Shown in pieces: positions 48,941-57,406 of a DNA stretch of 64,000 nucleotides (the first letter of the stretch is position 1; each line of letters starts with the position of its first letter). The notes beneath the pieces were generated by a model. The model ran no database searches and was not told the origin of the DNA. It was given only the letters and a program-made list of their open reading frames with translations. The position numbers and the translations under genes were made by a program. Origin of the DNA: an uncultured Pelagibacteraceae bacterium (GTDB taxonomy: Bacteria; Pseudomonadota; Alphaproteobacteria; Pelagibacterales; Pelagibacteraceae); assembly GCA_902633965.1 (NCBI GenBank), contig CACPID010000004.1, positions 35,083-99,082 of the forward strand. The letters run 5' to 3'.

Positions 48941-50782
48941 GTGGAAAAAATAATTACAAAATCTTTTGCTAGATTAATGGGCCGAGGTGTCCATCGAGGT
49001 TTTATTACTTATGAAGAACTTAGCAAGTCTTTAGGAAAAAGGAATTTATCTGATCAAAATCTTTCACAGGCATTTTTACACATACTTGATGAAAAAATTA
49101 CTTTAGTAGAAAAAAAGTCAGATTTTAAAGTCCTTAAAAAAAGAGATAGCCAATCAAAAGAAGAGGGTAAATCATCAGAAAAAAGTGATGATCCTATTAG
49201 GATGTATTTAAGAGAGATGGGGGGTGTCGAACTACTGTCCAGAGAAGGTGAGATTGCTATTGCAAAAAGAATCGAGGCAGGAAAAGATGTTATGCTTAAT
49301 GCACTATCTCAAAGCCCAATCACAGCACAACAATTTTTTGAATGGAATGAAAAATTACAAAGTGATCAAATTTTAGTGAGAGAAATTATTGATATAGATA
49401 CAAATTACATGGAAGATGAAAATACTTCTCAATCCAGTAAACAAAAAAATTCTGGTAATGAGAACAGCTCCACAGAAACGCAAAATAATGAGGAAGCTAA
49501 TGTTGACGAAGATGAATTTAATCCAACTTTAGCCGCAATGGAAAATGAGATAAAACCAAAGGTACTAAAAACGATACAGACTCTCACTAAAGAATATAAT
49601 AAACTAATTAAATACCAAAAAGAAAGACTACAATGTACTTTGGAGGGAAAAAATTTTAGTTCATCAAAAGAAAAAAATTACGAAAAAATTGTGACTTTTA
49701 TATTAGATAGCATAAAATCATTACAACTGTCTCCTTCAGTTTTAGAGGAATTAGTACAAAAACACTATGGTGAAAATAAAAAAATAATCTCTTTAGAGGG
49801 TAATCTGTTAAGATTAGCTCTTGATCATAAAATATCTAGAAATGAGTTTTTGAAATTTTACGTTGGTAATGAAATAAATCCAAACTTAAAGAAATTCCTA
49901 GATACCAACCTTGTTTGGAAACAATTTTTTCAGAAAAATAAAGATGAATTTAAAAATATTAGAGAAAGATTAGTTGAAATAAGTAACAAACTAGGAATAT
50001 CAGTAACCGAATTTAAAAAAATGCTTAGCAGAATTCAAAAAGGAGAAAGAGAGTCTCGTATAGCTAAAAAAGAAATGGTAGAGGCAAATTTAAGATTAGT
50101 TATATCTATAGCAAAGAAATATACTAACAGAGGTCTTCAATTTTTAGATTTAATTCAAGAAGGAAATATTGGATTGATGAAAGCAGTGGATAAATTTGAG
50201 TATAGGAGAGGATATAAATTTTCAACTTATGCAACATGGTGGATTAGACAAGCAATCACAAGATCAATTGCTGATCAAGCAAGAACAATTAGAATACCGG
50301 TGCACATGATCGAAACAATAAATAAAATTGTTAGAACCCAAAGGTTGATTTTGAGTGAATTTGGGCGAGAGGCGACACCAGAGGAGCTGGCTAAAAAATT
50401 ACGAATGCCTTTAGAAAAAGTGAGAAAAGTTTTAAAAATTTCTAAAGAACCGGTATCATTAGAAAAACCAGTAGGTGATGAGGAAGATAGTAGTCTTGGT
50501 GATTTTATAGAGGATACGAAAGCGTTAGCACCACTTGAACAAGCTATTAAATCAAATTTGAGTGAGGCCACAACAAAAATTTTATCAACATTAACACCTA
50601 GAGAGGAAAGAGTTTTAAGAATGAGATTTGGTGTTGGGATGAATACCGATCATACTTTGGAAGAAGTAGGGCTTCAATTTTCTGTAACACGAGAAAGAAT
50701 AAGACAAATTGAAGCTAAAGCACTTAGAAAATTGAAACATCCAAGTAGATCAAAACAATTAAAAAGTTTTTTAGAAAGTTAA
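48941..50782 (+). CDS. rpoD: RNA polymerase primary sigma factor RpoD
   Basis: The 613-residue sigma-70 starts at GTG. It has region 1.1 at the N-terminus and region 1.2 ([20 protein letters not shown], about 82-101). A non-conserved acidic insertion of about 40 residues is rich in Ser, Asn and Glu. Regions 2.1-2.4 follow ([21 protein letters not shown], then [17 protein letters not shown]), then 3, and 4.2 with [20 protein letters not shown]. It recognises the TTGACA/TATAAT-type promoters noted in this window. It follows dnaG by 67 bp. Confidence 0.97.
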   Translation: MEKIITKSFARLMGRGVHRGFITYEELSKSLGKRNLSDQNLSQAFLHILDEKITLVEKKSDFKVLKKRDSQSKEEGKSSEKSDDPIRMYLREMGGVELLSREGEIAIAKRIEAGKDVMLNALSQSPITAQQFFEWNEKLQSDQILVREIIDIDTNYMEDENTSQSSKQKNSGNENSSTETQNNEEANVDEDEFNPTLAAMENEIKPKVLKTIQTLTKEYNKLIKYQKERLQCTLEGKNFSSSKEKNYEKIVTFILDSIKSLQLSPSVLEELVQKHYGENKKIISLEGNLLRLALDHKISRNEFLKFYVGNEINPNLKKFLDTNLVWKQFFQKNKDEFKNIRERLVEISNKLGISVTEFKKMLSRIQKGERESRIAKKEMVEANLRLVISIAKKYTNRGLQFLDLIQEGNIGLMKAVDKFEYRRGYKFSTYATWWIRQAITRSIADQARTIRIPVHMIETINKIVRTQRLILSEFGREATPEELAKKLRMPLEKVRKVLKISKEPVSLEKPVGDEEDSSLGDFIEDTKALAPLEQAIKSNLSEATTKILSTLTPREERVLRMRFGVGMNTDHTLEEVGLQFSVTRERIRQIEAKALRKLKHPSRSKQLKSFLES

Positions 50783-50806
50783 TCTGTATAATGTTTGTGA
50801 ACATTA

Positions 50807-51502
50807 ATGGAATCCTTCAAACTAGATAGAAATCTTAGTCATTTAGCTTTATTACAGAGAATCGAATTAGCCACCACTATACAAAAGAAATTAAGAAAAT
50901 TATTTGGAAGATATTTGTTTTCTAAAATCTTCTCAAGGTATATTTTAAATATCGATAAGATTTCATCAGATTATTATAAGATCATGTATTCAGAATACTT
51001 AACAATTAAAAAATTTTTAAATTCTAATCAAAAAATCTTAAGCATTGGAGCTGGAATTGGTGGCTTAGAAATTATAATAAATAACAGTTATAGAGATATA
51101 AATTTTACATTCATAGAAAGAGATTATATCTCTAACAAAATCAAATATGGCTGGGATAACAAAAATGATGAGGCATATAATAAACTCGATTTACTTGAAA
51201 ATTTTTTAATTTCAAACAACTTAAAAAAAAATAACTTTAATATAGTAAATTTCGATAAAAGTACTCTCCCAAATGAAAAATTTAATGTTGTGACCTCATT
51301 TTATTCATTAGATTTTCATTATGATTTTGAAATTTATAGATCTTACTTATCAAAAGTTTCGAACGATAATACTGTAATTATTTTTGATACGATAAGGGCT
51401 GATTTTTTTCTTGATATTTTTGAAGACGTCAGTGTCATTAAAGTAGATAGTAATACATTACATAAATCAAAAAGAATAGCTTGTAGAAAATTTAAAAATT
51501 AA
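50807..51502 (+). CDS. putative SAM-dependent methyltransferase
   Basis: The 231-residue protein has a class I methyltransferase glycine motif (KILSIGAGIGGLEIIIN, about 76-92) followed by FIERDYI, the usual acidic ribose contact. A later FNVVTSFYSLDFHYDFEIY segment resembles motif IV to V. The first 60 residues are basic and helical. The target is not recognisable; the neighbouring O-antigen ligase-like gene suggests glycan or lipid modification. A perfect 6-bp inverted repeat (50790-50805) ends one base before its ATG. Confidence 0.6.
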   Translation: MESFKLDRNLSHLALLQRIELATTIQKKLRKLFGRYLFSKIFSRYILNIDKISSDYYKIMYSEYLTIKKFLNSNQKILSIGAGIGGLEIIINNSYRDINFTFIERDYISNKIKYGWDNKNDEAYNKLDLLENFLISNNLKKNNFNIVNFDKSTLPNEKFNVVTSFYSLDFHYDFEIYRSYLSKVSNDNTVIIFDTIRADFFLDIFEDVSVIKVDSNTLHKSKRIACRKFKN

Positions 51503-51506
51503 ATTT

Positions 51507-52748
51507 ATGGAAAAAATTAAAATTGAGTATATCTATTTATTTTTATTATCAATTTTGCCAATATCAATAATACTTGGACCATCTGTGTCTTTATTAAATA
51601 TTTTGCTTTTGGCTATTTTTTTTTTAATAAATCTAAAATTTATAAAAATAAATCTTCAAGATAAACAAATTTTATATTTACTTTTAATAATATACATATA
51701 CCTTATTTTTAACTCATTTATCTCGATTGATTATAAAGAGGGAATATTCAGAAATTTAGGATTTGTAAGATTTATAATTTTATTTCTAGCAGTAAATTTT
51801 TTTTTTCATACTTCAGAAATAAGTAATAAATCTTTTAATGTTTGGTCAATTGTGATTTTATTAGTCGTTTTTGACTCGTTTGTAGAATTTATTTCTGGAC
51901 AGAATCTACTTGGTTACGGTGATGAACTTTATACAAATAGAATTGTAAGTTTTTTTAAAGATGAGCCAATTGTAGGCGCATACCTATTAGGTTTCAAATT
52001 TATTATTATTGGTTATCTTTTTGAAAAGTTTTACAAACATAATCTTAAATTAAAAATAGTTTTATTTTTAATTTTATTCATTTTAGTTGGATGTATTCTG
52101 ATTACTGGAGAAAGATCGAATGGAATAAAAGCAATAATAGGTTTGTCAATATTTCTATTTCTAAATAATAAAATCAGCTCAAAAATTAAGATTTCAATAT
52201 TTTTGTTTAGTTTAATTTTTACAGGTTTAATTATAACTAACTCAAGTTATTTAAAGATAAGATATGGTCAGCAACTTTTCACACTATTGTTAGATGATGA
52301 TCAAAGAGAAAAATTTTTTGATGGTGGTAATATTTATTTGAGATTATATAAATCTGGTTTTGCGGTCTTTAAAGATCACCCATTATTTGGAGTCGGAAAT
52401 AAAAACTACAGAGTCATTACAACCAAAAATATAAAAAAAAAAATTAATGATGATTACCTTTTAAACACCCATCCCCATCAAATTTATATAGAATTTTTAT
52501 CAGAGCATGGATTGGTCGGTACAATTATTTTATTATCAATTTTCTTTTATTTAATATTCAAAAATTTGAAAACTATAATTTTATCAAGAAATTCAATTCA
52601 ATTAGGGTGCTTTACATATTTGATTTTAAATTTTATGCCAATACTGCCTAGTGGATCTTTCTTTAATGACTTTAGTTCTACGCTTTTTTGGATTAATCTC
52701 TCAATTATGTATGCGTGTAATAAAAAGACAAATATTTTTAGTAAATAA
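51507..52748 (+). CDS. O-antigen ligase/polymerase family membrane protein
   Basis: The 413-residue protein has about ten membrane helices. It carries the Wzy_C/WaaL features: a basic TGERSNGIKAIIG block near 195-207, then a large periplasmic loop, and the HPHQIYIEFLSEHGLVGT motif near 320-337. This family joins O-antigen to lipid A core or polymerises glycan. It follows the methyltransferase by 4 bp. Ligase versus polymerase cannot be decided from this sequence alone. Confidence 0.72.
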   Translation: MEKIKIEYIYLFLLSILPISIILGPSVSLLNILLLAIFFLINLKFIKINLQDKQILYLLLIIYIYLIFNSFISIDYKEGIFRNLGFVRFIILFLAVNFFFHTSEISNKSFNVWSIVILLVVFDSFVEFISGQNLLGYGDELYTNRIVSFFKDEPIVGAYLLGFKFIIIGYLFEKFYKHNLKLKIVLFLILFILVGCILITGERSNGIKAIIGLSIFLFLNNKISSKIKISIFLFSLIFTGLIITNSSYLKIRYGQQLFTLLLDDDQREKFFDGGNIYLRLYKSGFAVFKDHPLFGVGNKNYRVITTKNIKKKINDDYLLNTHPHQIYIEFLSEHGLVGTIILLSIFFYLIFKNLKTIILSRNSIQLGCFTYLILNFMPILPSGSFFNDFSSTLFWINLSIMYACNKKTNIFSK

Positions 52749-52804
52749 AAAATTATCTATAATTGATAAGTGAATATAAATAATGTAATCATTCTAATAA
52801 ATTT

Positions 52805-52881
52805 GGGCCTGTAGCTCAGTTGGTAAGAGCAGTACACTCATAATGTATTGGTCCCAGGTTCGAGTCCTGGCGGGCCCACCA
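52805..52881 (+). tRNA. tRNA with CAT anticodon, probably tRNA-Ile2 (lysidine type)
   Basis: A complete cloverleaf with encoded CCA (52879-52881). GGGCCTG pairs with CGGGCCC, and the anticodon loop CTCATAA gives CAT. It is not initiator Met, since the first pair is G-C and the anticodon stem lacks three G-C pairs. The acceptor pairs C4-G69 and C5-G68, and the variable loop TGGTC, match E. coli tRNA-Ile2 determinants for TilS rather than elongator Met. Elongator Met is the alternative. Confidence 0.85.
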
Positions 52882-54039
52882 TTAAAATTTCTGAATAATT
52901 TTTAAAATTGGTTTTTTAAAAGTGAATTTAATTTGTTCAGCCTGATAGAAAGGAAATGTCCATAAAAAGCTATAGACAAAAATTAACAATATAAAAAAAA
53001 TTTTATTTATTTTTATTTCATAGTTTTTTAAAAAAAGTTTCTCTTTTATGCAGTATACAAATATAAAGAAAGAACCACAGAAAGATATAGATATATATCT
53101 TCCCCAGTCTGAACCAAGATAGTAGGCTGGGAGTGTAAATAAAAATAATATTAATAATATAAAAGCTGGATTTAATTTATTAATATGCAGATTTTTAATT
53201 TTAAATTTAGAATTACAAAATTTAATAAAAATAAAAAAATAAACTAATATTACTGAAAACGAATAGATAATAAAATGACTAAGCTTTACATCTTGAACAG
53301 AAACATGATTTTCTAGATCTTTTCCAATCCAGAACATTTGTCCATGATTTTCACAATCAGGAGTTACATAATTTTGAACAGATTTACATATTTCTGAAAC
53401 TATAAACTTATCACCTTGATTAAAATAAATAAGAAAAAAAGCTACCAATAATGATATTGAGAAAATTATTATTTCACTATAATTAATTTGTTTTTCTCTA
53501 ACTGATCTGATCAAAAAAAATAAAAAAAATAAATATGGTAAATAAAATAAAAAAACAGAATGTGAAAGTGATAGAAAAAAAATAGAAAAAATTATTAGCA
53601 AAAATAAATTTTTATTGTTTAGTTTCTTTTCAAAAAAAACAAAAGTGGCAATTACTATTAAAAAAAGTATATCTTTTCTACCGATTACCTCTGAGTTCAT
53701 TATTGGATATAAAAAAAAACCTGGTGATAGAAAAATTAGTATATTTATTTGTGAATTTTCTAAATATTTAATTACTTTAATTAAAAAAAATGAAATTATT
53801 AAATATAAAAATGATACAAAGATAAAAATTAATATATCAATATCAAAATTTAATAAATTGTGAATTTGAAATAAAAATTCACCTGTCAAACCTCTTCTAA
53901 CAAAACCACCTTGGTAATTTATAATCCAATCAATATATTGCCATCCAGAATATTCTGAATAAAAACTATAAAATTTTGAAATCTGGAATATCAGACAAAA
54001 TAATATTAATAAGTAAAGAAACCTACTTTTTATTGTCAT
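52882..54039 (-). CDS. hypothetical multi-pass membrane protein
   Basis: I do not recognise the family. The 385-residue protein is very hydrophobic, with about ten predicted helices. An N-terminal periplasmic-type loop carries NYQGGFVRRGLTGEFLFQI (about 42-60), and a larger loop near 205-240 has three cysteines (EICKSV, TPDCENH). The GGFVRRGL segment recurs in uncharacterised glycan-associated membrane proteins, so a polysaccharide role is possible but not shown. Its stop codon starts at the base after the tRNA CCA end, on the opposite strand. Confidence 0.6.
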   Translation of the reverse strand: MTIKSRFLYLLILFCLIFQISKFYSFYSEYSGWQYIDWIINYQGGFVRRGLTGEFLFQIHNLLNFDIDILIFIFVSFLYLIISFFLIKVIKYLENSQINILIFLSPGFFLYPIMNSEVIGRKDILFLIVIATFVFFEKKLNNKNLFLLIIFSIFFLSLSHSVFLFYLPYLFFLFFLIRSVREKQINYSEIIIFSISLLVAFFLIYFNQGDKFIVSEICKSVQNYVTPDCENHGQMFWIGKDLENHVSVQDVKLSHFIIYSFSVILVYFFIFIKFCNSKFKIKNLHINKLNPAFILLILFLFTLPAYYLGSDWGRYISISFCGSFFIFVYCIKEKLFLKNYEIKINKIFFILLIFVYSFLWTFPFYQAEQIKFTFKKPILKIIQKF

Positions 54040-54055
54040 TACAAATGATTAATAT

Positions 54056-54652
54056 TTAATTATTGATAAATTTTTTTAAACTTGAAAATAATACCTCTAT
54101 ATCTCCATCACTACTCTGAATTATTGAGCTAAATTCCTCTTTCTGAGTTCTCGCTAAACTTAGACCCTCAATTATTAAATCTCTAATCATAGGCTTTTCT
54201 GGGTTTTTTGTATAAATTCTCCACTGTATTTTTACCTCTGGCCTAGTTTCTGTAGCAACTAAAATACTTGAGACTATGGTATAATTTTCATTCAATTTAT
54301 CTTGAGATTGAACATCTATTTTAGGGTTAGTGTATTCAGCAAGTCTACTCGAAAAACTTTTTAGAAAGTAGGCTTGAAATAATTCATTGTATTGATCTTT
54401 TTGAGCGTCAGTTAATTCCTTCCGGTATTTTCCTAAAGTATAAAAACCTATTCCTTTTATATCAACTGTATCTTTGGCAATAACTTTTAATTTTTCAATT
54501 TTTTCAATTTTTGGAATATCATTACTTAATATTTGAGATGCCCGGTTTACAGTCGACTGAACAAAAATATTAGGCTCAATAGAAAATGAGTTTTTAGATA
54601 TTATTATTAAAGATATACAGATTATGAATAATTTAATTTTTTCTTTTAACAT
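54056..54652 (-). CDS. mlaC: phospholipid-transport periplasmic protein MlaC/HpnM family
   Basis: A 198-residue protein with a signal peptide (residues about 1-25), then a helical NTF2-like fold with the family blocks FYTLGKYRKELTDAQKDQYNELFQAYFL and YTIVSSILV...VKIQWRIYTK. It ends in RDLIIEGLSLARTQKEEFSSII, typical of MlaC/Ttg2D. It shuttles phospholipid between the outer and inner membranes. It follows mlaA by 11 bp on the minus strand; the MlaBDEF inner-membrane complex is not in the window. Confidence 0.88.
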   Translation of the reverse strand: MLKEKIKLFIICISLIIISKNSFSIEPNIFVQSTVNRASQILSNDIPKIEKIEKLKVIAKDTVDIKGIGFYTLGKYRKELTDAQKDQYNELFQAYFLKSFSSRLAEYTNPKIDVQSQDKLNENYTIVSSILVATETRPEVKIQWRIYTKNPEKPMIRDLIIEGLSLARTQKEEFSSIIQSSDGDIEVLFSSLKKFINN

Positions 54653-54663
54653 TTAAAAAATGA

Positions 54664-55449
54664 CTAATTAGACTGGAGTTCATCCCAATCACTATCATCT
54701 TGCGTTTCAGTGATATTATTGGAATTTAATATTTTTTTTCTTCTATCTTGTATGTATAAGCTTCTTACAGATGCATAAAAGTCCATCGAATTTTTCTCTA
54801 AATTATCAAATGACTCTATATTTTTTGCTCTAAAATTTATTCCATCACCACCTCTACTTATATAATAATCAGAGTCTTTAAAGTATTGTGTATCATTTCT
54901 AACTGTTACATTATACCAAGGATCACCACCCAATAAATTTGTAAGACTTCCGGAGAGATCTCTTACAGTTGATGGACCTAAAATTGGTAATACTAAATAA
55001 CATCCTTCGCCTACACCCCATGATCCTAAAGTCTGGCCGTAGTCTTCTTTTTTATAATTTTTTACAAATCCCATTTGAGATGCTGCATCAAAAATTCCGA
55101 AAATTCCAATTGTAGTATTTACCGCAAGTCTAGCAGTATTAATTCCTGCAGTTTTAAAATCACCTTGAAGAACATTGTTAGGTATTGTAACTAAATTTGA
55201 TAAATTACTTAAAACATTACTCGTTCCTCTTTTTATAGGATTTGGTAGTTTTCTATATCCTTTTGCCAAAGGTTCAAAAATCGCATTATCCAAACCTTGG
55301 TTGAAAGCAAACGTCGCTCTATTTACACTTTCAAAACAATCTCTCACTTCCCCATTTTTTTTTGAGAGGTTATTTACTCCATCAGCTCCAGCAAAAGCTA
55401 GGTTAATAGTTAAAATGTAAACAATAAAAGTTATTATCAATCTTTTCAT
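54664..55449 (-). CDS. mlaA: MlaA/VacJ-family outer membrane lipid-asymmetry protein
   Basis: The 261-residue protein has FESVNRATFAFNQGLDNAIF (about 39-58) and the VacJ core blocks FGIFDAASQMGF, EDYGQTLGSWGVGEGCYLVLP and LGPSTVRDLSG. MlaA removes misplaced phospholipids from the outer leaflet together with MlaC. MlaA is normally a lipoprotein. Here the leader ends LAFAGADG with no lipobox cysteine, so it looks cleaved by signal peptidase I and not lipidated. It is cotranscribed with mlaC and divergent from ampD. Confidence 0.9.
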   Translation of the reverse strand: MKRLIITFIVYILTINLAFAGADGVNNLSKKNGEVRDCFESVNRATFAFNQGLDNAIFEPLAKGYRKLPNPIKRGTSNVLSNLSNLVTIPNNVLQGDFKTAGINTARLAVNTTIGIFGIFDAASQMGFVKNYKKEDYGQTLGSWGVGEGCYLVLPILGPSTVRDLSGSLTNLLGGDPWYNVTVRNDTQYFKDSDYYISRGGDGINFRAKNIESFDNLEKNSMDFYASVRSLYIQDRRKKILNSNNITETQDDSDWDELQSN

Positions 55450-55507
55450 AATTTATTATTTTCCTATGGATGTTATATATATAATGTAATCTTAAAAAAA
55501 GGCAAAA

Positions 55508-56218
55508 ATGCAACCAAAAATTACCAATAAATACTCACCAAATTTCAATAATTTAAAAAGAAGCAAAAATAGCATCAAATTTTTGATTATTCATTATACA
55601 GGGATGAAAAAAGAAAATGATGCAATCAATAGATTAATAAATATACAATCTCAGGTTAGTAGTCATTATTTTATAAAGTTTGACGGAAAAATACTTCAAT
55701 TAATTCCAGATTTATATATCGCTTGGCATGCTGGAAAATCGATGTGGCACAAAAAAAAATTCCTGAATAACCACTCAATAGGTATAGAGATATCCAATCC
55801 TGGACATAATCATGGTTATTCAAAATTTAAAAAAAAACAAATAACAGCTTTAACTAATCTTTTGTTTAATCTAAAAAAAAATTACAAAATTAAGCCTAGA
55901 AATATACTTGGACATTCAGATATAGCCCCAGATAGAAAAAAAGATCCTGGTGAGAAATTTCCCTGGAAAATACTAGCAGAGAAAAATCTTTCAATATGGC
56001 ATAAAGTAAATCATAAAATTTTGAAAAAATTAAGAAAAAAGAAATGTAATAAATTTGAAAAGTATTTATTTTTAAAAAATATTTCTAAAATTGGTTATCC
56101 TAAGTGTAAAAGTTTTTATATGACAAGGGCATTTCAGATGAGGTTTAGACCTGAGTTGATAAATGGTAAAATTGATAAAGAGTGCTTAAAAATTAGCGAA
56201 AGCTTAGTTTTAATCTAA
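55508..56218 (+). CDS. ampD: N-acetylmuramoyl-L-alanine amidase, AmpD-like
   Basis: The 236-residue amidase has the AmpD fold. IKFLIIHYTGM near 23-33 holds the first zinc histidine, VSSHYFIKFDGKI and AWHAGKSMW follow, and ILGHSDIAPDRKKDPGEKFPW near 138-158 holds the second histidine and the acidic ligand. There is no signal peptide, so it is cytoplasmic and fits anhydromuropeptide recycling. The C-terminal 60 residues resemble a small peptidoglycan-binding bundle. It lies just before rnpB. Confidence 0.92.
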   Translation: MQPKITNKYSPNFNNLKRSKNSIKFLIIHYTGMKKENDAINRLINIQSQVSSHYFIKFDGKILQLIPDLYIAWHAGKSMWHKKKFLNNHSIGIEISNPGHNHGYSKFKKKQITALTNLLFNLKKNYKIKPRNILGHSDIAPDRKKDPGEKFPWKILAEKNLSIWHKVNHKILKKLRKKKCNKFEKYLFLKNISKIGYPKCKSFYMTRAFQMRFRPELINGKIDKECLKISESLVLI

Positions 56219-56225
56219 ATTTAAC

Positions 56226-56254
56226 TTGAAAATTTAAAAAATTTTTTGTATTTG
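56226..56254 (+). promoter_or_regulatory. possible rnpB promoter
   Basis: TTGAAA (56226-56231) and TATTTG (56249-56254) are spaced by 17 bases, which would start transcription at about 56260, the first base of the P1 helix. The -10 is weak, so this is tentative. Confidence 0.4.
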
Positions 56255-56259
56255 TTATC

Positions 56260-56617
56260 TGCTAGACAAATGACTTATCGCTTTAATTTTTATTAAAGAG
56301 GAAAGTCCGGACTCTGCAAAGACACGGTGCCAGGTAATGCCTGGCGAGGGCAACCTCAGGGATAGTGCCACAGAAAATAAACCGCCTTAACGAGGCAAGG
56401 GTGAAAAGGTGTGGTAAGAGCACACCGGTTGTACTGGCAACAGTCAACGCATGGAAAACCCCACCGGGAGCAAGACCAAATAGAGATGACGTTGTTAGAT
56501 AACTAAAAGCAGTCTTTGGCTAGTCATCAGGGTTGGTTGCTTGAGCTTAAAAGTGATTTTAAGCCTAGATAAATGATAAGTTTAAAAGACAGAACCCGGC
56601 TTATAGTTTGTCTAGCA
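56260..56617 (+). ncRNA. rnpB: RNase P RNA (bacterial A type)
   Basis: The P1 helix TGCTAGACAAA (56260-56270) pairs with TTTGTCTAGCA (56607-56617), bounding a 358-base RNA. Universal RNase P motifs are present: GAGGAAAGTCCGGACTC near the 5' end and AGAACCCGGCTTAT near the 3' end, with the P3/P8-P14 hairpins between. It is the catalytic RNA that matures tRNA 5' ends. The inverted repeat TTAATCC/GGATTAA (56628-56634 and 56672-56678) follows it and may mark processing or a weak stop. Confidence 0.96.
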
Positions 56618-56689
56618 ATATTAAAACTTAATCCTTAGAAAATAGAATTTAGCGAGCTAGAAAGCCGGTTTGGATTAAAAATTATTATA

Positions 56690-56750
56690 TTGACGTGTAG
56701 GTTGAAAACCCATATATTCCCATATATTCCCAAATATGGGATTATAAGGG
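56690..56750 (+). promoter_or_regulatory. mraZ promoter overlapped by phased TGGG (MraZ-type) operator boxes
   Basis: TTGACG (56690-56695) and TATATT (56713-56718) with a 17-base spacer form a strong promoter. CCCA occurs at 56709, 56719 and 56729 with exact 10-bp period, that is, TGGG-N6-TGGG-N6-TGGG on the minus strand. On the plus strand TGGG (56737) and AGGG (56747) also stand 10 bp apart, so the two arrays converge. MraZ is known to bind direct TGGGN pentamers with 5-base gaps before its own gene, as here. The boxes cover the -10 and early transcribed region. Confidence 0.75.
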
Positions 56751-56762
56751 ATAATATGCTTT

Positions 56763-57218
56763 ATGTTTTTATCGACCTACAAAAACAATATAGACAAAAA
56801 GGGGAGGGTGTCAGTGCCAGCGCCTTTTAGATCATATTTATCAAATCTTGGATACAATGGAATAATTTGTTTTCCTTCATTTAATAATCAATCTATAGAA
56901 TCTTGGCCACAAGATAGAATAGAAAAAATTTCAAACACAATTGATGCACTAAATCCTTTTGAGGAAAAAAAAGATTATTTTGCAACTTCAATTTTATCTG
57001 AAAGTATTAATTTACAGTTTGATAGCGAAGGAAGAATTTCTTTAACACCAAAATTACTAAAACATGCTAAAATTAAAAATAACATGTTATTTGTTGGTCA
57101 AGGAAAGACTTTTCAAATTTGGGAGCCAACAGCATTTGAAAAATTTAAGGTCCAAGCAAGAAAAAAATCCAATATAAATCGAGCAAGCCTTAAATGGAAA
57201 GAGATGGGTGAAAAATAA
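56763..57218 (+). CDS. mraZ: transcriptional regulator MraZ
   Basis: The 151-residue protein has two MraZ/AbrB-like motifs: DKKGRVSVPAPFRSYL near 12-27 and DSEGRISLTPKLLKHAKI near 88-105. MraZ binds repeated TGGG boxes and represses the division and cell-wall gene cluster it heads. The ATG lies about 45 bases after the predicted promoter -10 box, and its own operator-like boxes fill the leader. Its stop overlaps the next small gene's ATG by one base. Confidence 0.95.
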   Translation: MFLSTYKNNIDKKGRVSVPAPFRSYLSNLGYNGIICFPSFNNQSIESWPQDRIEKISNTIDALNPFEEKKDYFATSILSESINLQFDSEGRISLTPKLLKHAKIKNNMLFVGQGKTFQIWEPTAFEKFKVQARKKSNINRASLKWKEMGEK

Positions 57219-57406
57219 TGAGAAAGATGGAACAAATTATTTTAATGCAGAAGATAGAAAATTTACAAAACAATTGTTTAACAGCAATTGAAAAAACTAT
57301 CAAGGGTACCTGGGCATATGATTTTTGGACCGATACTTTCGATAAACTTGAAAAAAACTATAACTTAATAAAAAACAAAGAGGGGATAAATGACAATAAA
57401 TTTTAG
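57218..57406 (+). CDS. 62-residue hypothetical protein between mraZ and ftsZ
   Basis: I do not recognise it. It is coupled to mraZ (TAATG) and its last 17 bp overlap ftsZ, so translation is probably linked on both sides. The protein is helical and charged, with a distinctive aromatic patch [19 protein letters not shown] near 28-47. No membrane helix or signal peptide is seen. The position suggests a division-related role; the only evidence for that is context. Confidence 0.55.
   Translation: MRKMEQIILMQKIENLQNNCLTAIEKTIKGTWAYDFWTDTFDKLEKNYNLIKNKEGINDNKF

Noticed and set aside
52805..52881. Initiator tRNA-Met
   Set aside because: It has a normal G1-C72 pair and no run of three G-C pairs at the base of the anticodon loop.
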